DNA of 64,000 bases. Origin: Amaranthus tricolor (taxonomy: Eukaryota; Streptophyta; Magnoliopsida; Caryophyllales; Amaranthaceae). Each line of letters opens with the position of its first letter. Position 1 is the first letter of the stretch. The notes beneath the pieces are model-generated. The model saw nothing but the letters and a program-made list of their open reading frames with translations, had not been told where the DNA came from and searched no databases. Shown in pieces: positions 38,726-53,300 of the stretch. A program made the position numbers and the translations under genes. The DNA is taken from NCBI RefSeq assembly GCF_026212465.1, contig NC_080051.1:21421582-21485581 (forward strand), written 5' to 3'.

Positions 38726-41103
38726 TAGTTTTTTAATTGCTCAAACAACCCAAAAATATTGATTAATGATTTTTGAAGCAAATGAAAAGTTGGTTTAAAC
38801 TAAAACCAAAAAATAATAAGAGTACTTTTTCGATTTACTTTTGACCTTTTAATCGCTTTTTCTCTATTAAACAATCAACAACTAAATTTTTTTAAATGAT
38901 CTCGATGAGAGTCAAATCAAATAGTTGGCTTTATAGTTAGCAAAGTTGTCAATACTTCCATTTGGCTAAATCAACCAAAATCTCCGACCAAAAGATATTA
39001 TGATTAATTAATAAATAGTGTCAAAAAGCAAATAAAATAATTATTCTGAATTTGAATGAATAACTTTATTCGGACTTTCGGAGTACGTAGAAAACGATTT
39101 TATTCGTTGGTTTCATAATTTAAGTAGCTATCTATACAAACATGAAAAAATGTTATTCAATAATCCACACAAAAGGTATTATAATTGCCTACAGCTTAAA
39201 AGCTAGAAGTAATATATTGGGGCAAATCCGGTCACAAGTCACAACTAGCTTTCGCCAATTTAAAGCAAAATTTTTTTACCAAAAAGTCTACTCCATCACC
39301 AAATTCCTAGTACAAATTATCTAGGCTAGTGGATGTTTTTTGTTTGCTCATGCAAGTGTTTCAAGAATTGCTTGGTATAGGTTACAAATGATGTAAAAAT
39401 CAAGAAAAATGAGTAAAAAAGATATATAAATATATTTTATTAGATGTAAGAGAAATGTGTGGGTGAAATAAAAAAATAAGTATAATGTGAATGAAAATTA
39501 AAGAAAAAATATAAGTCATAATCAAAAATAAAAATGAGAAAAATTCAATAGGACGAACTAAAAAGGAAAATATAGCTAATTTGGATAAAGGGAGTTAGTG
39601 TTAAGTGTCTAAGTGGCTAATAAGTAATAACTTTGGGTAACTCAATATAATTTAGGAAAAATTACCGTAAATAATACAACTTTTGTTAATTTTTCTTCAA
39701 TAATATCAAATTTTAATCAATCATAAATAACACCAACTTAAGAGGTTTTTTCCTAAAATAATATCAACTTTAATTTATTAACTAATTTATCATTCTTTTA
39801 TCATATAATCTCATATTGTTTGATTTTTAACATTTTAGAAATATGTTAGGAAAACACCCCCTAAGTTAGTACTTCTATTGTTCATGGTTAATCAAAAGTT
39901 AGTATTATTATAAGAAAATAAATAAAAGGTTGTATTATTCCTTATAACTTTTCCTATAGTTTATATTATTTATACTTAATCAAAAATTAGTATTATTGTA
40001 GAAAAATAAGTAAAAAATTGCATTATTTTTGATTATTTTTCCTATAAAAATGTGAAGAAAATTTTAAATGCTACTTTTAATCTAGCTTTATAACATTTTA
40101 AAAATTACATGCATCAATAAACACTACCTAAAAAGCTATTTTCTTGAATAATGATATATTTGCTTAAATATAAGTGCCTTAACCCGAACCATTGACAAAA
40201 TTACCTAAACTCGTCATTATGTACCTAAACTTGTCACTAAATGTGTGTAATTAGTACTCCTAATTCGAGCAATGCACAATCCTACATTTAAAACATCGAC
40301 CTGAATCCATTCTATTTGTTGTTGGTTCATGTTCATTTCTATGATCAAATAAAATCTATATTTAAGTTTTTTTTTACAAGTTAAACCGATTGAAAATCAA
40401 ACCCAAAACTAATGAAAGTTTAAAATCTACATTTAATTTAGTTATACGGTACCTTCACATCTGTTTAAATGAAATTAACCAAGTGTTTTTTTTTTTTTTT
40501 TTTTTCTGTAGACTTTGAACAAACTAAAGTAGTAATAATTGATTTTTGTTGTGTTTTCAAACATCAACTGCCCCAAAACAATGTAAATTTGCATTAATTT
40601 CAACGAAACGAAACAAATATGATATCATCTATAGTGAAGTGGCCAAAAGATTACCGCATATAAGCATATTCTTTGTCGTGACGTACTGTAAGCATACATA
40701 CCAACAGGAAACAGGTGTTCACAATCTAGAATTTACTATTACTTCATCTGACGTTGATGGAAATACTAGTTCATGCTAAAAGATATGCTTGTGTGATCAT
40801 CATAATATTAGCTTAGAGGTTTTCAAAATAAAATCAAAACTTACTCGACTTTATAATCGAATTCAATTTAACCCGTTATAAAAAATAGGTTAGTAATTAT
40901 GCAAAAACCAATATGAACACAAGACTAAGTTTAAATCGATCGGAAAACTTCATTTTCATATCCATAAACCCAGAAGAAGATACCAATGAAACAGAAAAAA
41001 GTAAAAGAATAAAATAAATTAAGCAATTATTAAAATAAAATAAAAAATTTAACCATCAAAACTCCTGAGGGTAAAGGTAAAACCTCAATATACGATACCA
41101 ACC
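38726..41103. other. Intergenic region, AT-rich, with one foldback repeat
   Basis: No gene recognised. Contains the foldback at 39652-40045 and a poly-T run at about 40486-40505. Confidence 0.55.
39652..40045. repeat. Foldback MITE-like repeat
   Basis: The ends TAGGAAAAATTACC and TAGGAAAAATAATC (reverse strand) lead into long imperfect inverted arms with repeated 'AATAATACAACTTTTG' and 'GATTAANCATAAATAA' words. About 394 bp; non-coding. Confidence 0.65.
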
Positions 41104-44100
41104 CTAGACCAAACACCCCCACTTTGCAGCTTCCATTTTCTTTAGCTTGCATTCTGGAGGGTGCTCCACCTGCCGGGCCTTTTCCATGTGCTATATTCCA
41201 CCCTTCTGTACATAAATCACAATTTTCGTATGAAAATGGTTAGAGATATCAAACACAAGTTGTGTAGTAGAGATTGTTTAAATTCACCTTAGACCATGAT
41301 GTCTGCAAAAGAAAATTCGAATGTACTCCCTGCATTTTTTAAAGAAATTCCAAAAAAAAAAAAAATCTTAAATAGTGGATAACTTCAATTAAAAAATTAG
41401 AATCTTCAATAGCGGTTCCATTATTTTATTAAATAATAAATTTGATGGAGAAAAAATGAAAACTAGAAACATTGAAAAAATAATAAAAGTTAACCGGTAA
41501 GTGGAAAACATATGAAACCACCACTATTAAAAAAATATTTTTATAAAGTTAAAAGAAATATTTAAGGACTATAAGCAATAAAAAATGTTAAAATGAAGTT
41601 AATTTTGTTCATACTTTATTGTATAAATAGAAATATTTTTTTGTAGAAACAACAAATAGACTAACATGCAAATGAAAACCAAAGTAAAAATAGAGGGAGT
41701 AGTTATAGGTTAGACATGGACTTCAAAAGTAAATAGGAAAAGGCTGAATCAGTCGCAGCTTACCTTCTTAACGACCTTAACCACCACGGCATCCTCCTCA
41801 TCTTCATCATCGTCATCTTCCTCTTCTTCATCATCTTCATCATCCCCATCATCATTTATATCATCAAATTCATCCCCTTGAGCTGCCTCTCCAGTAAACC
41901 ATGATACAGCATGAGGAATAATTTTGTCTCGAATGGTCAATCTGAATCATGACCGGGAACATTCATAATGAGTAGTTAGCAACAATAATAAGCATGGTCA
42001 ATCTAAGAGATGATCACGCCATTCATCAATTACACTACACATGATAACTTACCCAATCTCATAATCTTGCTCCATCAGATTCTGAAGCTTTGCCGCCTAT
42101 CAAATATCAATATTTCAAATTGGTAATTGTCAATGGTAGTTAAATGAGGTTTAAATTATTAAAGAACTTCAAAATCAAACTCACTGCTTCTTCATCAATA
42201 TCATCATCGTCATCAGGAATTGGGGGCGGATTGAAAAAGTTGAAAAAGCTTTCACATTTTTCAGTCTTAGTGATAGGTTTGGAACTCTTAGATCCCTTTT
42301 TAGGCTTCTTCATCGTGATCTTCTGTGTCAAACACTTTCCTGGTATCCACTCAATTTCTGTCCTAAAAAAAACAAAAATTATATTATCAATTTTTTTTAG
42401 ATGCGTCGTATCAGCTGTGTTGTAAAGGTTGTCAAAACAAAAGAATCGATATTTTATGCGCTGTAAAGGTGTAGCGTTTTGAGTTGTATCAAGGGATATT
42501 ATATTATTCTACCGATATAATGGTGTTACCATAACCGTATCAAGGGATGTGGCAACCATAGTGTTAAGTGTAAAAATGAGTAAAAGGTTATGATCGCGGT
42601 AGCGGAACGGTGATGCGCTAACAGAGTGATGTGGTTATTATAACGTCTGAATATCAGTTGAATCATTAGATATCCCTTGAAAGGCCCAAAACGCGGGTTT
42701 TTTACCCCTTTACAAATCGAGAAATATCAATTCATTTGTTTTGAAAACCTTTACAACGTGGTTGATGCAATGCGATATCGCCTTATTTTTACATTATGGA
42801 CTGACAACTGAAATATCTGGACCAAATTAACAAAAGCTTACCCAATTGCCTTATCAAGCATAGGCTCATCCTCATCAATCATGCGGTAGGTTTTAGTAAG
42901 AACCGTATTTCTAAAATAAAGATTTGTATCAAAAAAGAACTGAAGCTTAAAGCCCTTTGAATCATTAATCCTAGCACACTTTATATCTTTGAGATACTTG
43001 AGAGCTCCCTCATCCTGCTCCGTGATCTGAAATCCATAGGAATGTCACATTTACACTCTAATTCTTCAAGAACATTGAACAAGTGTACGGAAAAAGATTT
43101 CAACAATAATCTATAAGAATGCTCACCTCTTCAGCCAATACTTCATTGGTCTTCATAGCATTGAGCCAAAATTTTGGTACACCTTTCTCTGAAATAAGTA
43201 TAGAAAAGAATAAAAGCATAGTCATAGTCATAGACTCATAGTCATCAACCTAATATCCCTAGTAGGGAGGAAGGTAGCAGATCGACCATACTCGTACTCC
43301 CTCCAAAGAGAGAGCAAAGGGTGAAATGAGCTTTAATGCTAGCTTATATTACCTCCTAGTGCTTTTTCTTCTCCTTCCTTTGTGGTTTTATTTCTAACTC
43401 CTTCAACTTCGACAATCCCATTAACAATATCATATCTCTGTCGCATAGAAACAAAAACAGGGTAAGTAAATTTCATAACTTTAGGTTTGATCTATCAAAG
43501 CAGAAATCAGGAAAGAACCAGACCTTTGCATAAAGTGGTTCATAGAGTTTTTGATATTTAGCTTCAAGTGCAGCCCTTTCCTCAAAAAATTTAGCCTCAA
43601 GCACATCATGTTCGCCCTGATTGGAAACATTTGTTAGCAAGCCCTTTGATCATGGTGCAAAAACGAGCGTCGAAATCGGATAATATTTGTTTATCGCGGA
43701 ACAGGTTGCAATTGTTATGCAGTATCAGGGGTACTCAAAATAAGATGAATGCCATTCTCAATAAAGAATCACTCCAAGTGTGCCATACAATAGTGTGAGG
43801 TGAAACGTTTTTTCTACCCCACAATCCCACACAATAAAAAAGCCAAAGACACAAGTTATAATCCATCAAAATAGCACAATTGTCTTCACCCAAAAGGCCA
43901 AAACCACCCCGACCCCACCAACCAGAATCCAAATGCATGATTTGACTAACAGTATTACAATTAAGGAATGTAGTAAAACTATTTCATCATCAAACAATAA
44001 AATAAAGGAAAAAAAGACATTAATTTGATAGATGAGAAGCGTATAGTGAAATTAATAATGTCTAATTTTTTCAAAAATAAAGTAAAATTCAACTTGAATA

Positions 44101-44632
44101 CCTCTATTTTAGGATATAAAATCAGTTGCCAATCAATTCAAACATAAAAATATGCAATACAAATAAATAATTACCAAAAAAAAAAGAAACTGATGATGAT
44201 CGAAAAGAGAGGGATTAAAAACCTGAATTCGTTGAAGAGCTTCAACACGCTTGAGAACATTTGGCGTCAAAGATTCAAAAGTATCTGAATCTTGTCCAGC
44301 AAAATTCAGCCACTTATTCTAACAGGTGCAAATAAAACCACAAAACCAATCAAAACCCTAAAAAAATCATTCAATTAAAATCATTGATAAATAAAATCCC
44401 AAAAATTAAAACAAATAAGAAAATAAAAAAGACCTTAAGCGCATCAACAAGACTTGCCCAATCGAATTCCCTCAAAGCTGCAAACAAAACCAAAATTTAA
44501 ATAATAAATAGAAAAAATAGAAGAAAATAAAAAAGAAAAGAAAAGAAGGCAAAGAATGAAACCGGCGGTAGCATGGATAGGATCAGACGTATGAAAGTGA
44601 TTTTTACTGATGATAATGTTGTTACTCCCCAT
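41104..44632 (-). CDS. NAP1: NAP1-type nucleosome assembly protein
   Basis: A histone chaperone for H2A-H2B, in nucleus and cytoplasm. Exons in order: [20 protein letters not shown] (44564-44632), [14 protein letters not shown] (about 44435-44477), [20 protein letters not shown] (44224-44321), [20 protein letters not shown] (about 43523-43621), [13 protein letters not shown] (about 43370-43440), [20 protein letters not shown] (43135-43190), [20 protein letters not shown] (42841-43027), [11 protein letters not shown] and [11 protein letters not shown] (42185-42361), [15 protein letters not shown] (about 42057-42097), and [20 protein letters not shown] with a long Asp/Glu tail (41763-41942). 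The last exon is uncertain: a frame with HPPECKL near 41150 resembles the PPECKQQ C-terminus of plant NAP1, but here it runs on to a stop at 41104, so the usual C-terminal prenylation box may be lost. Confidence 0.9.
42557..42798 (+). repeat. MITE-like dispersed repeat, copy 2
   Basis: Begins CCATAGTGTTAAGTGTAAAA and ends CTTATTTTTACATTATGG, with GATCGCGGTAGCGG and GAAAACCTTTACAACG inside. It lies in a NAP1 intron. Confidence 0.65.
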
Positions 44633-45891
44633 TATGAAAATTTGATTGAAGAGATGAATCGACGGTTCCTTCCTTTTTGTACTCCATAATTCATAGTACT
44701 TAGGAGTATTTATGTTTCTTCTCTCCTGAAGAATAGGATTATTGTTTCTGTTTCTTTGCTTCCATCCCGACTTTCTCTTAATTTCTTTCTTTAAATTTGA
44801 CTAATACGACGATAAAAAAATTCTCAATTCCAGATTTATCAAAATTTATTTCTCAAACTAATGTTCATTAACAAAAAAATTAATTAATTCTATTTAATTA
44901 TGATTTGGAAAGTTTAGAATCTCTTAAATCTCTCCTAAATAAAACTAAACTAAAACTAAATTAATTTTAATTTCAACATCAAATTTATTTAATTTTTATG
45001 GAACAAGATTGATGACTCGATACAAGGGAAGGTCACTTGTAGTATTTGTCATAAAAAAAGTTCAGAACAAAAAAACATGTTCGTCAAGGTACGTGTAATG
45101 TTTAAATATTACAATATTTAATGTATTATTTTTTACATTAAAAACTCACTTGATTTTTTACGATGGATCATAAGGATGATGCTAACAATAAATCACAACG
45201 ATACGCTATCTTCGACGAACATCTTTATTGATTTTGACTTTTGGATTTGATTGAGATTTTTGGTTGTATGTAGTTTTTTTTTTTTGGATATTTTACTCTT
45301 TTTGTAAGACTTGTAGGATTTTTTAATTTATTTACGCATATATTTACTTGACAAAACAACTTTATCTTTCTGTAGGTTTGGAAATACTAAACCAAAAAAA
45401 TATAGCTTAGTAAAACTATTTTATTATATGAACACCATTTTAAAAATTAAGTTTTAAAGAACATTAAAGTTGAAATTTTTTATTTTTCAACCTAGACAAA
45501 TTAGACTTTGGAGACATTTTTGACTTCTATTTATAAGTCCCCTGACTCCCCTCTCATTCTATAGCTATTTGGTGAGTAAATAAATATAATGAATAGAAAT
45601 GGTATTTTATGGGAAGGAAAGTGTTTAATTTTTAAAACGCAAAAAATTAATGGATAGCAAGTATCATCATAAAACTTTATATATAAGTAAAATAGTATCG
45701 CCGAGAGCCAATTTTTTACAAAATTAACAGATTTATTTTTATGTGTTATATTTCATTTATAACTTTACATGAGTATAAAGTCATATTCTTTTAATAAGTG
45801 GATCTATACTGTAACAAACTAGATCCTTGATTAAAAATCAAATGTAATTTAATAGGAATTCATGCTTGACTGAGTTCTTATTAAATTTGTT

Positions 45892-45987
<96 letters not shown>

Positions 45988-46619
45988 ATAACATAAGATC
46001 AAAATTAATCGCATGCTATACCTTGCATTTTTGGTAAAAAAAATATATATTTAATATACTACTGAATGCATGTTTAAAGGAAAAATATAAGTTAAATTGT
46101 ACATGTATGTAAATGTGAATTTGAAAGGTGGATGAAAGATAAAGAATGTAATACTATAAGGAAGATGGAGGAAAAGATGATCGAGTTATTTTGAGAAAAA
46201 TGAGAAAAACATTTCCCCTTCATTTTCATAACCCATAAGATGATATTTATCTAAAATGAGGGGTCTAATATTTCAACTTTTTCTTCCCATCACCTATTCA
46301 CCTTACAACTATTTCTTACATTTAACGAGAACAAATTTTTTAGTTTCTAGTCCAAAAATATTAACTTTTTAGTTTTACTTTTATCTTCCCTAAGACCACA
46401 AGTATTTACTTCTAATATAAGGATAATCTTGCGCTCACAATCTATCTCTTAACATTAAACCCAACACACTTTACCTCAAAGATTCTTAAAAGTTTTCAAG
46501 CTAATCTAACAACATCATCATTTAATATCATAAGAAACATAACCATTTTTATCGTCATTATCATCTGACATCAATTAAATAAAGTAATAAACTTTATCCT
46601 CACATAATATGACAAAAAT
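44633..46619. other. Promoter side of NAP1 and AT-rich intergenic DNA
   Basis: No gene seen. A (TA)n run occupies 45895-45982. Confidence 0.55.
45895..45982. repeat. (TA)n microsatellite
   Basis: A pure run of about 43 TA units. Confidence 0.97.
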
Positions 46620-46890
46620 ACAAAATAAATCAAAACCCTAAAAATCCTTTCAATTAAAATCATTGATAAATATAATCCCAAAAATTAAAATAAAAAATAT
46701 TTGTCCCATCTTGATACTTCAAAACTACAAACAAAATCATAATTAAAAAACCAAAAAAAAAAAAAAAAAAAAGAAAAAAAGAACATCAACAAGACTGCCC
46801 TATCTTGGTCCCTCAAAACTGCAAACAAAGCCAAAAAAAATATGAAAAAAAAAGAGAAAAGAAGGCAAAGAATGAAACCCAACACACTTG
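46620..46890 (-). pseudogene. Decayed duplicate of the NAP1 exon 1-2 region
   Basis: Closely follows 44340-44575: shared CAAAACCCTAAAAA, TCAATTAAAATCATTGATAA, ATCCCAAAAATTAAAA, the exon 2 stretch (ACATCAACAAGACT-GCCC...CCCTCAAA-CTGCAAACAAA) and GAAGGCAAAGAATGAAAC at the exon 1 donor. The exon 2 region appears twice, near 46701-46745 and 46783-46832, with base changes and small deletions. No open frame remains. It lies about 2 kb upstream of the functional gene, same orientation. Confidence 0.82.
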
Positions 46891-47370
46891 TCATTTTGTT
46901 TATGCAAATCATGCACTTTAATTAAGAATATATATTTCAATTGTCAAATAAGCCATCATCACTCAATAATATTATTTCATTTGACAGGGATAGATGGTGA
47001 CATTTGAAATTATTCAATATTTTTATTAGATTATATAATATGATTAATCATATGATGATATGATTTAGTGAAAAATGCCACTCTTAACAAAACATTGCAT
47101 TATTATATGGAGGTATACATGTTATACACCTATACACGGTTTCGAGCAGACGAGAGTTCAAACTTTCAGAGAGATGACTCGAATGCTCTTTCTTAACACT
47201 CTTCACCAGAAGCAAAACAAAGTGCTTCATCTAAAGACATAATCTGGGAAGAAGGAAAAGAACAACAAATCAGATTAAGTCGTGCTTAATGTGAATGCAG
47301 CATTCTACAGGATGTTCAGACGAGAGTGAGGGAGGGGTGGAATCTTGCGCAAAATTGGACGGATAGCTGT
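46891..47370. other. Spacer downstream of GLYR2
   Basis: Contains the probable GLYR2 3' untranslated region. Nothing else recognised. Confidence 0.5.
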
Positions 47371-50300
47371 TTATTCAGAAGTTTTCGATTTCAGAGCTTC
47401 GATTACAGCAGAGAAGTCGTGGTCACTAAGTCCACGAGATTTGGCAACCTTGTAAATCTCATTTGCGGCAGCTGCAAGTGGTATTGACTGAGAAACAGAC
47501 TCTGCTAATCCAAGTGCAAGTCTTAAATCCTGCATTAGGTGTTGATTTTCAGGTTGGATATTGGCAAAGGAAGCTAATCGGTGAGCTTCTCGTGAATCTT
47601 AACGGGTAGTGATATGTTAACTGACCTTCTGTTGATGCTTCAACGGGAATGCTGTAGGATATTGGGATTGTATCATGGATGGCCCTTTGAGTTTATACAT
47701 TGGTGTACTGATTGCACCTTGTGATATTACCTGTAATTAAGAAAAGTTTATAGCACAGAATATCAAGCAAGATTAACTAAAAATGGCCAACTATCTAATA
47801 GATATTAGACTAAAGCATAGTGCAAAAATATGGTTTTGATCACGGTCGCGGTAACTGTCGCAACGAATTTCACGATCAATACGAATGATTTCATGGACAA
47901 TGCGGCTTATATTTCGGTCGCGGTAAACTCAAAAACCTTTACAATGATACGGTGATGCAGCTTATTTTTTGCACTATGCTCGGATGTGCCAAGTGAAAAG
48001 ATTGCAACGCTTTGCTTTTTTGGTTAATCATCATCCCTTAGTTAGAAGTTAGGACAACTACGTAAAATTGTGCCTTGTTAATTGTTGGCTATTTATACTT
48101 TTGTCTATAATTTTTGTAAACTTAAGAAGTCTACACTTGGCTTCCTGTACTGCGATAGTTTTAGATTTTCGCTAGGTGCTAGTTCTTTTACGATGAAAAC
48201 GTTCTAAAAATTGAAAGTGAGAGAAAGTAAATTTTCATTTTGTCATACTGATAAATGTCAAAAAAAAAACATAATCATGCAAGAAAACAAAGGGGGGAAA
48301 TGCAAATACATAAAAGGAATCCAAAGCTTATGTTAAGATAAGTACATACATATGCAGCGTTGCCGGCTCGCTGTTAACAATCTAAACTTCCGAAGAATGG
48401 ATCATAAACTATATTGTTAATAAGCAAATGCTATTCATCATGTAATACGAGAACATTTCTTAGCATGGAATTGCATTCATAGTAGAGCAATGACCACAAT
48501 TGGACTCAAAAGAAATACTCGAGTTTGCTACCGAGGGGTTTGTACATAAACCAAGGAAAAGAGAGAAAGTGGATATTTTAGTGCGGTATTGTAGGTGGGG
48601 TCATGTCCTTTAGTGGAGTAATTATAGGTTTTAATCTAAGAGAGAAATAAATTATAGGTTTTAGTGGGGTATTGTAGCCGTAGGTGGGGTCAAGTCCAAA
48701 AGAGAAGTAATGTAGCAAATCATGTAAAACAGACTAAAATAGTATATGTAGCAAAATCAAGGAAACAACAGAAATCAATATCACAAACTCTCATTTAAGA
48801 GGGTCTCACTATGAGACATAAGTTGTTTGAAAGAGTCACTTTGAACCTGTCTTACAGTGAGACTATCTCATACAAGAATTTCTCTATAAATATTAAATAT
48901 TACCTCAACAAGCACACTTGGATCCAGCCCAACTTTATCACTAAGCAGCAGTCCTTCAGAAAATGATGCCATCATACTGCAAATGGCAAAAGCCATGAAT
49001 GAAATATTCATTAGTTTTACAATTTGGCTGTTAAAGTGATACCACCTGTGTTGAATTTTGAAAAGCACAGTACCTTCCCATGACCATGTTGACAACAAGT
49101 TTCATAGCAGCCCCCTTACCAACATCTCCAAGATAGAATCTCGACTGAAATAATACATCAAGTTGATTGTGAAGGCGTATATAGCTAACAAGGAGAGATT
49201 ATTTTATAGCTCTATTGTACCTTTCCCATGATGTCTAATAGGGGAGCAACCTTATTGTATAGGGACTGGTCACCTGTGAAATTGCAATTTCAAGCAATAA
49301 TCAAACAGGAAATACTTGATAGAATGATGTTAGGTTAATGGGTGACTTAAGTTACCAAGAAAATTAGGATTTATTCAAGCTAATTAATTAAGTTTAGTAG
49401 TCTGGAAGAGAGGGACCCAAGTACGCTCTTAGGATTGGTCATGGAGGAATAATCATTAGATGACGTACACCTTGGGGAGCAAGGCATCAATCATCCTAGG
49501 ACAAATGCAGTAAGATACTGGAAGCTTTAGGGACACGTTGGGAGCCAAGAAAACCTCGGTACCTGGTGTTCTGGAGCTGCTCAAACGCGCTCAACAGATG
49601 CTCGAACGAGCAGAATGGGTTTGCAGCGTTCTGTTTGTTCTGGCAGATTTTTTATGCGCTTTGGTTCATGCCCTATCAGTCTCTATATATGCTACATGCC
49701 TAAGTCTTTGTTTGTTATGCCGAAATCTCATTAAATTTCCTCTCTTCCCTAAAATCACATCTCCATTGTAATTCCTATCAGGATTGAAACTTTGTCCTTT
49801 ATAGGCATTATTAATACAACTCTAGTTAAGTGTGAATGTAGCCTAAGTTGGGTGAGCCACGTAATCCTTGTGTATTTGTTGTTCATACTTTGTTATTAAT
49901 CATCCATTTGCATTTGTTTAGTTCATTAATTGCACCTTTAAACTCCCTTCTTTCTCAATTATCCTATCTTGTACTGACGCTGCCGCATTGGTTTAGCACC
50001 GAATGTTTCAGATGATGATGTAATAAAGTCAAGGGTATACTATTACCTACATGTATAGGTAGAGTATTTACTAAGTAGAATAATACAATAATCTGAATAT
50101 GGAAAAGTCACTGAAAATGTAGATAGTAAGTTGGTTACACTCACCTGCCGTAAGAAATATCAATTGCCCATCCTCTGCTGGCTTCTTGGAGCCAGAAACT
50201 GGAGCCTATTAAAATTGTATAATCATGAGAAAAAATCCGCATTCTTTTCTTATTAATATTTCGTGAATGCAAAATAATAACATTTTTTCCCTTAAAGAAT

Positions 50301-53300
50301 CAAAATCATCAATCTTTGATGAGCCTTGACATAATTCAACGAAAAAAGAGTAATACCTCCAAAAATGAGGCTCCAGTCCTTGTAATCCGCTCATTTATAA
50401 GTTTAGATGTCTCGGCATCAACTGTTGAAACATCTACATACCTTCAAATTTCAATCCAATAAAAGTTTGGCAGTAATCAGCATGTGTTGTCATGGCACAC
50501 AAAGAGAGTTTCCTTAATAGTATTAAACATTACTTTTTCCTTTGAAAAAAATAAAAACTTCTACATCTCCTAAATGATAACCCGGAGCATTCACAATGTG
50601 ATGATGAAAATCAATGATGTGCCTATTCCCACACCACTATTAAAAGATTCAAACAGTTCCCAATCCCAACTTTGGTCCATTGAATCCAGGCGAAATCATA
50701 CTTCATGTTTGTAAATTTGATCATCTTCGCCATGAGTTGTGATTTTAGGCTTCTAACAGAAACAGAGTTTCACACCATGAGTTGTGATTTTACTATTCAA
50801 AGATGCTCCTGAAAAATCCAATGAAATGAACACTTTCATCCTTAAGCATGACTAACATTAAATGCTAAATAGCTCTTTAGTATCTCCTTGAATTTGAGTT
50901 TATTCTTTTGCAGATAAAAAATGGAAAGGCAAGAAGAGAGCAGCTAAGAAGCGGAGAGAAGAAAGAATATTGGGTGAAGTTGAAACTTAACTCGCCTCTA
51001 GAAATTATCCTCGAACCAAAGGTAGCCCTATTTAGAATAGAAAGGAGGAAGTTTTTTATACGCCTAGGGTTTTAGAAAACAAGTCAACGATCGTAACAGC
51101 TGAACTAGAAAAACATGCAACATCAATTGATTGAAAAGAGAAAGGAGTATTTGATATGCCTAGTAATCCAGAAAACAAATCAAATATCGTAACACAATTC
51201 ACTGGTTCAATAAGTACCATATTGAATTGAATACTCATTTAGAAGCAACAGCAAGTAATAGATGTAAAAGAAATTTATATAATCATAAGCCCTTAGGTCA
51301 TAAATTGAACACAATGACACTAAATTAGCAAAAATTTCCGTAATCAACCATTTTATGTAACAGCAGTTAAACTTTTGGTTATCAAAGATAAGAAGCGTGT
51401 AAGAAGAGCAAAAGTGAGCATGTTAAAGGTAAACATTTCATAGGCCTTCATAGCAAGGGAGTTAAAATGCATGGTATTAGAATTACAATTACAAGAGAAT
51501 CACTAGGATAGAAACTAAACAACCGGTGTCAAAATATAAGTTTGACATTAATGCATAACTCCTCACCCTTTGCCTGGACCCATCCCGTTAGCAGCTCCAT
51601 GCTCCCCACATGCAACATGCACCTAACGCAAAAGGAACTGATATTGCTATCACCATGGAAGGGACAAGGCAAGAGAGCAGAAAAGAAACATACTCACTGC
51701 ACTCTCAGGATCAGCAAGCATGGCAAATGTCACATCACAGGATGCAGCCACTTCTTCCGGAGAGGGTTTGTAACTGCATCGATGAAAACACTAAATTAAC
51801 ATTTCTCATTTCTCGTTACATGTAAAAAGTTGTCTTTTTCTTTTTTCCTGTTACCGTTATGGTTACATTATGTTTTACTTTTGTGATATAAGACTTTTGA
51901 TTTAGGATTACTGTTATGGCTATGATAACTACTTATAGCCAGCATACTTGGACAACATCTTAGCTTTATTGGATCAATTTTTGTTTCTCAAGTTTCTGCA
52001 CTAATTTTTTTGTTTCTCATTTCGTTTCTTGTATCAAATCAAATTTTGTATTTTGTAATATTGAGACAAATTGAGCATCCCCAACCCCAACAATCTATTA
52101 AGAGCACAAAACATATTTTAGTACCAATTCTTTTTATATTTTATGAAATAAAAATGAAAAGGCTAACAGTCAACCCCATATTGATACATGAAATTGAAAT
52201 CAAATCAATCATCTATGTTGTGCGAGTTTGAATATTACTTATATATAAGTACAACAACTTACACAGCACCAAGGCTGATGAGAGGATCACATTTGCTCTT
52301 TGTCCTATTCCAAACAGTCACATGACACCTACATTTTACAGTTCACAAGTCACAACAATAAGAAGAAAGTTCCAATCAATAACTCATATAATAGAAGCAG
52401 TACAGAACTTTCATGCTTAAACAATCAGAGCATCCAAGACAACCTTTTTAGAACAGGAGTATTGTTCTTTAAAAAAATGACCAGCTTCGTTATAAGCAAT
52501 TCCAGTTGAAGCAAAGGGGTTGAAGGTCCGTCTTCTAAAGAAAAGGGGTATTTCACATGTTACATGACCAAGTGAAAGATCATGTTTGTTTCTTGGCATG
52601 TGCAAACTGCAAAGTACCTGACCGACCAACTGACCACACAAGCCTCAAGTTAAGGGGCCTCAAATATTACTTTACATTACTTTTGCATTAGATCTGAAAC
52701 AACTTTGTTTGTTTTATTACTAACAAAGGTAAGATTGCGTACATACATCCGACTCCCCCAAACCTCCCCTTGGGTGGGAGCCACTTAATGACATTGAGTT
52801 GTTAATTATATTTGCATTAGTTCAATTTCTCTTTTTTGGGCCCAAATTTTCAAGAAAATATATCAAATAAACAAGTCCTCAAAAGTTTGAGTATTTTTGC
52901 TCCACGCCTATGGAGGATGGAACCAAGAACTGACGTCAATTGATGAACAATTTGTTTCAGGAAGCAGATAGCTTTTCCCGCAAAAAGTACTATATGAATA
53001 TACATATTAATAAGCACAAAAAACAAACAATCATGTAAATTCTTAACACAGTTTGAAGAATGCATACATCCATGTATATCTAGACTAACTCAAGTCATAA
53101 ATCAATCCCCAAATATCCCAACCCTTCACATTGTTAATCAACGCTTCCTTCCGATGTAAAAGTAGCTTATAAGTTCTTACCCGGCCTTTATGAGATTTTG
53201 AGCCATTGGAGAACCCATGATTCCTATACCAAGAAATCCAACACGCTCCGAAAATTCATCTGCATTATCAACAATTGGCTAGTTAACAACACCATGTACA

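Noticed and set aside
49538..49771. 77-codon Leu/Cys-rich ORF in a GLYR2 intron
   Set aside because: Lies within the probable solo LTR and has no similarity I recognise.
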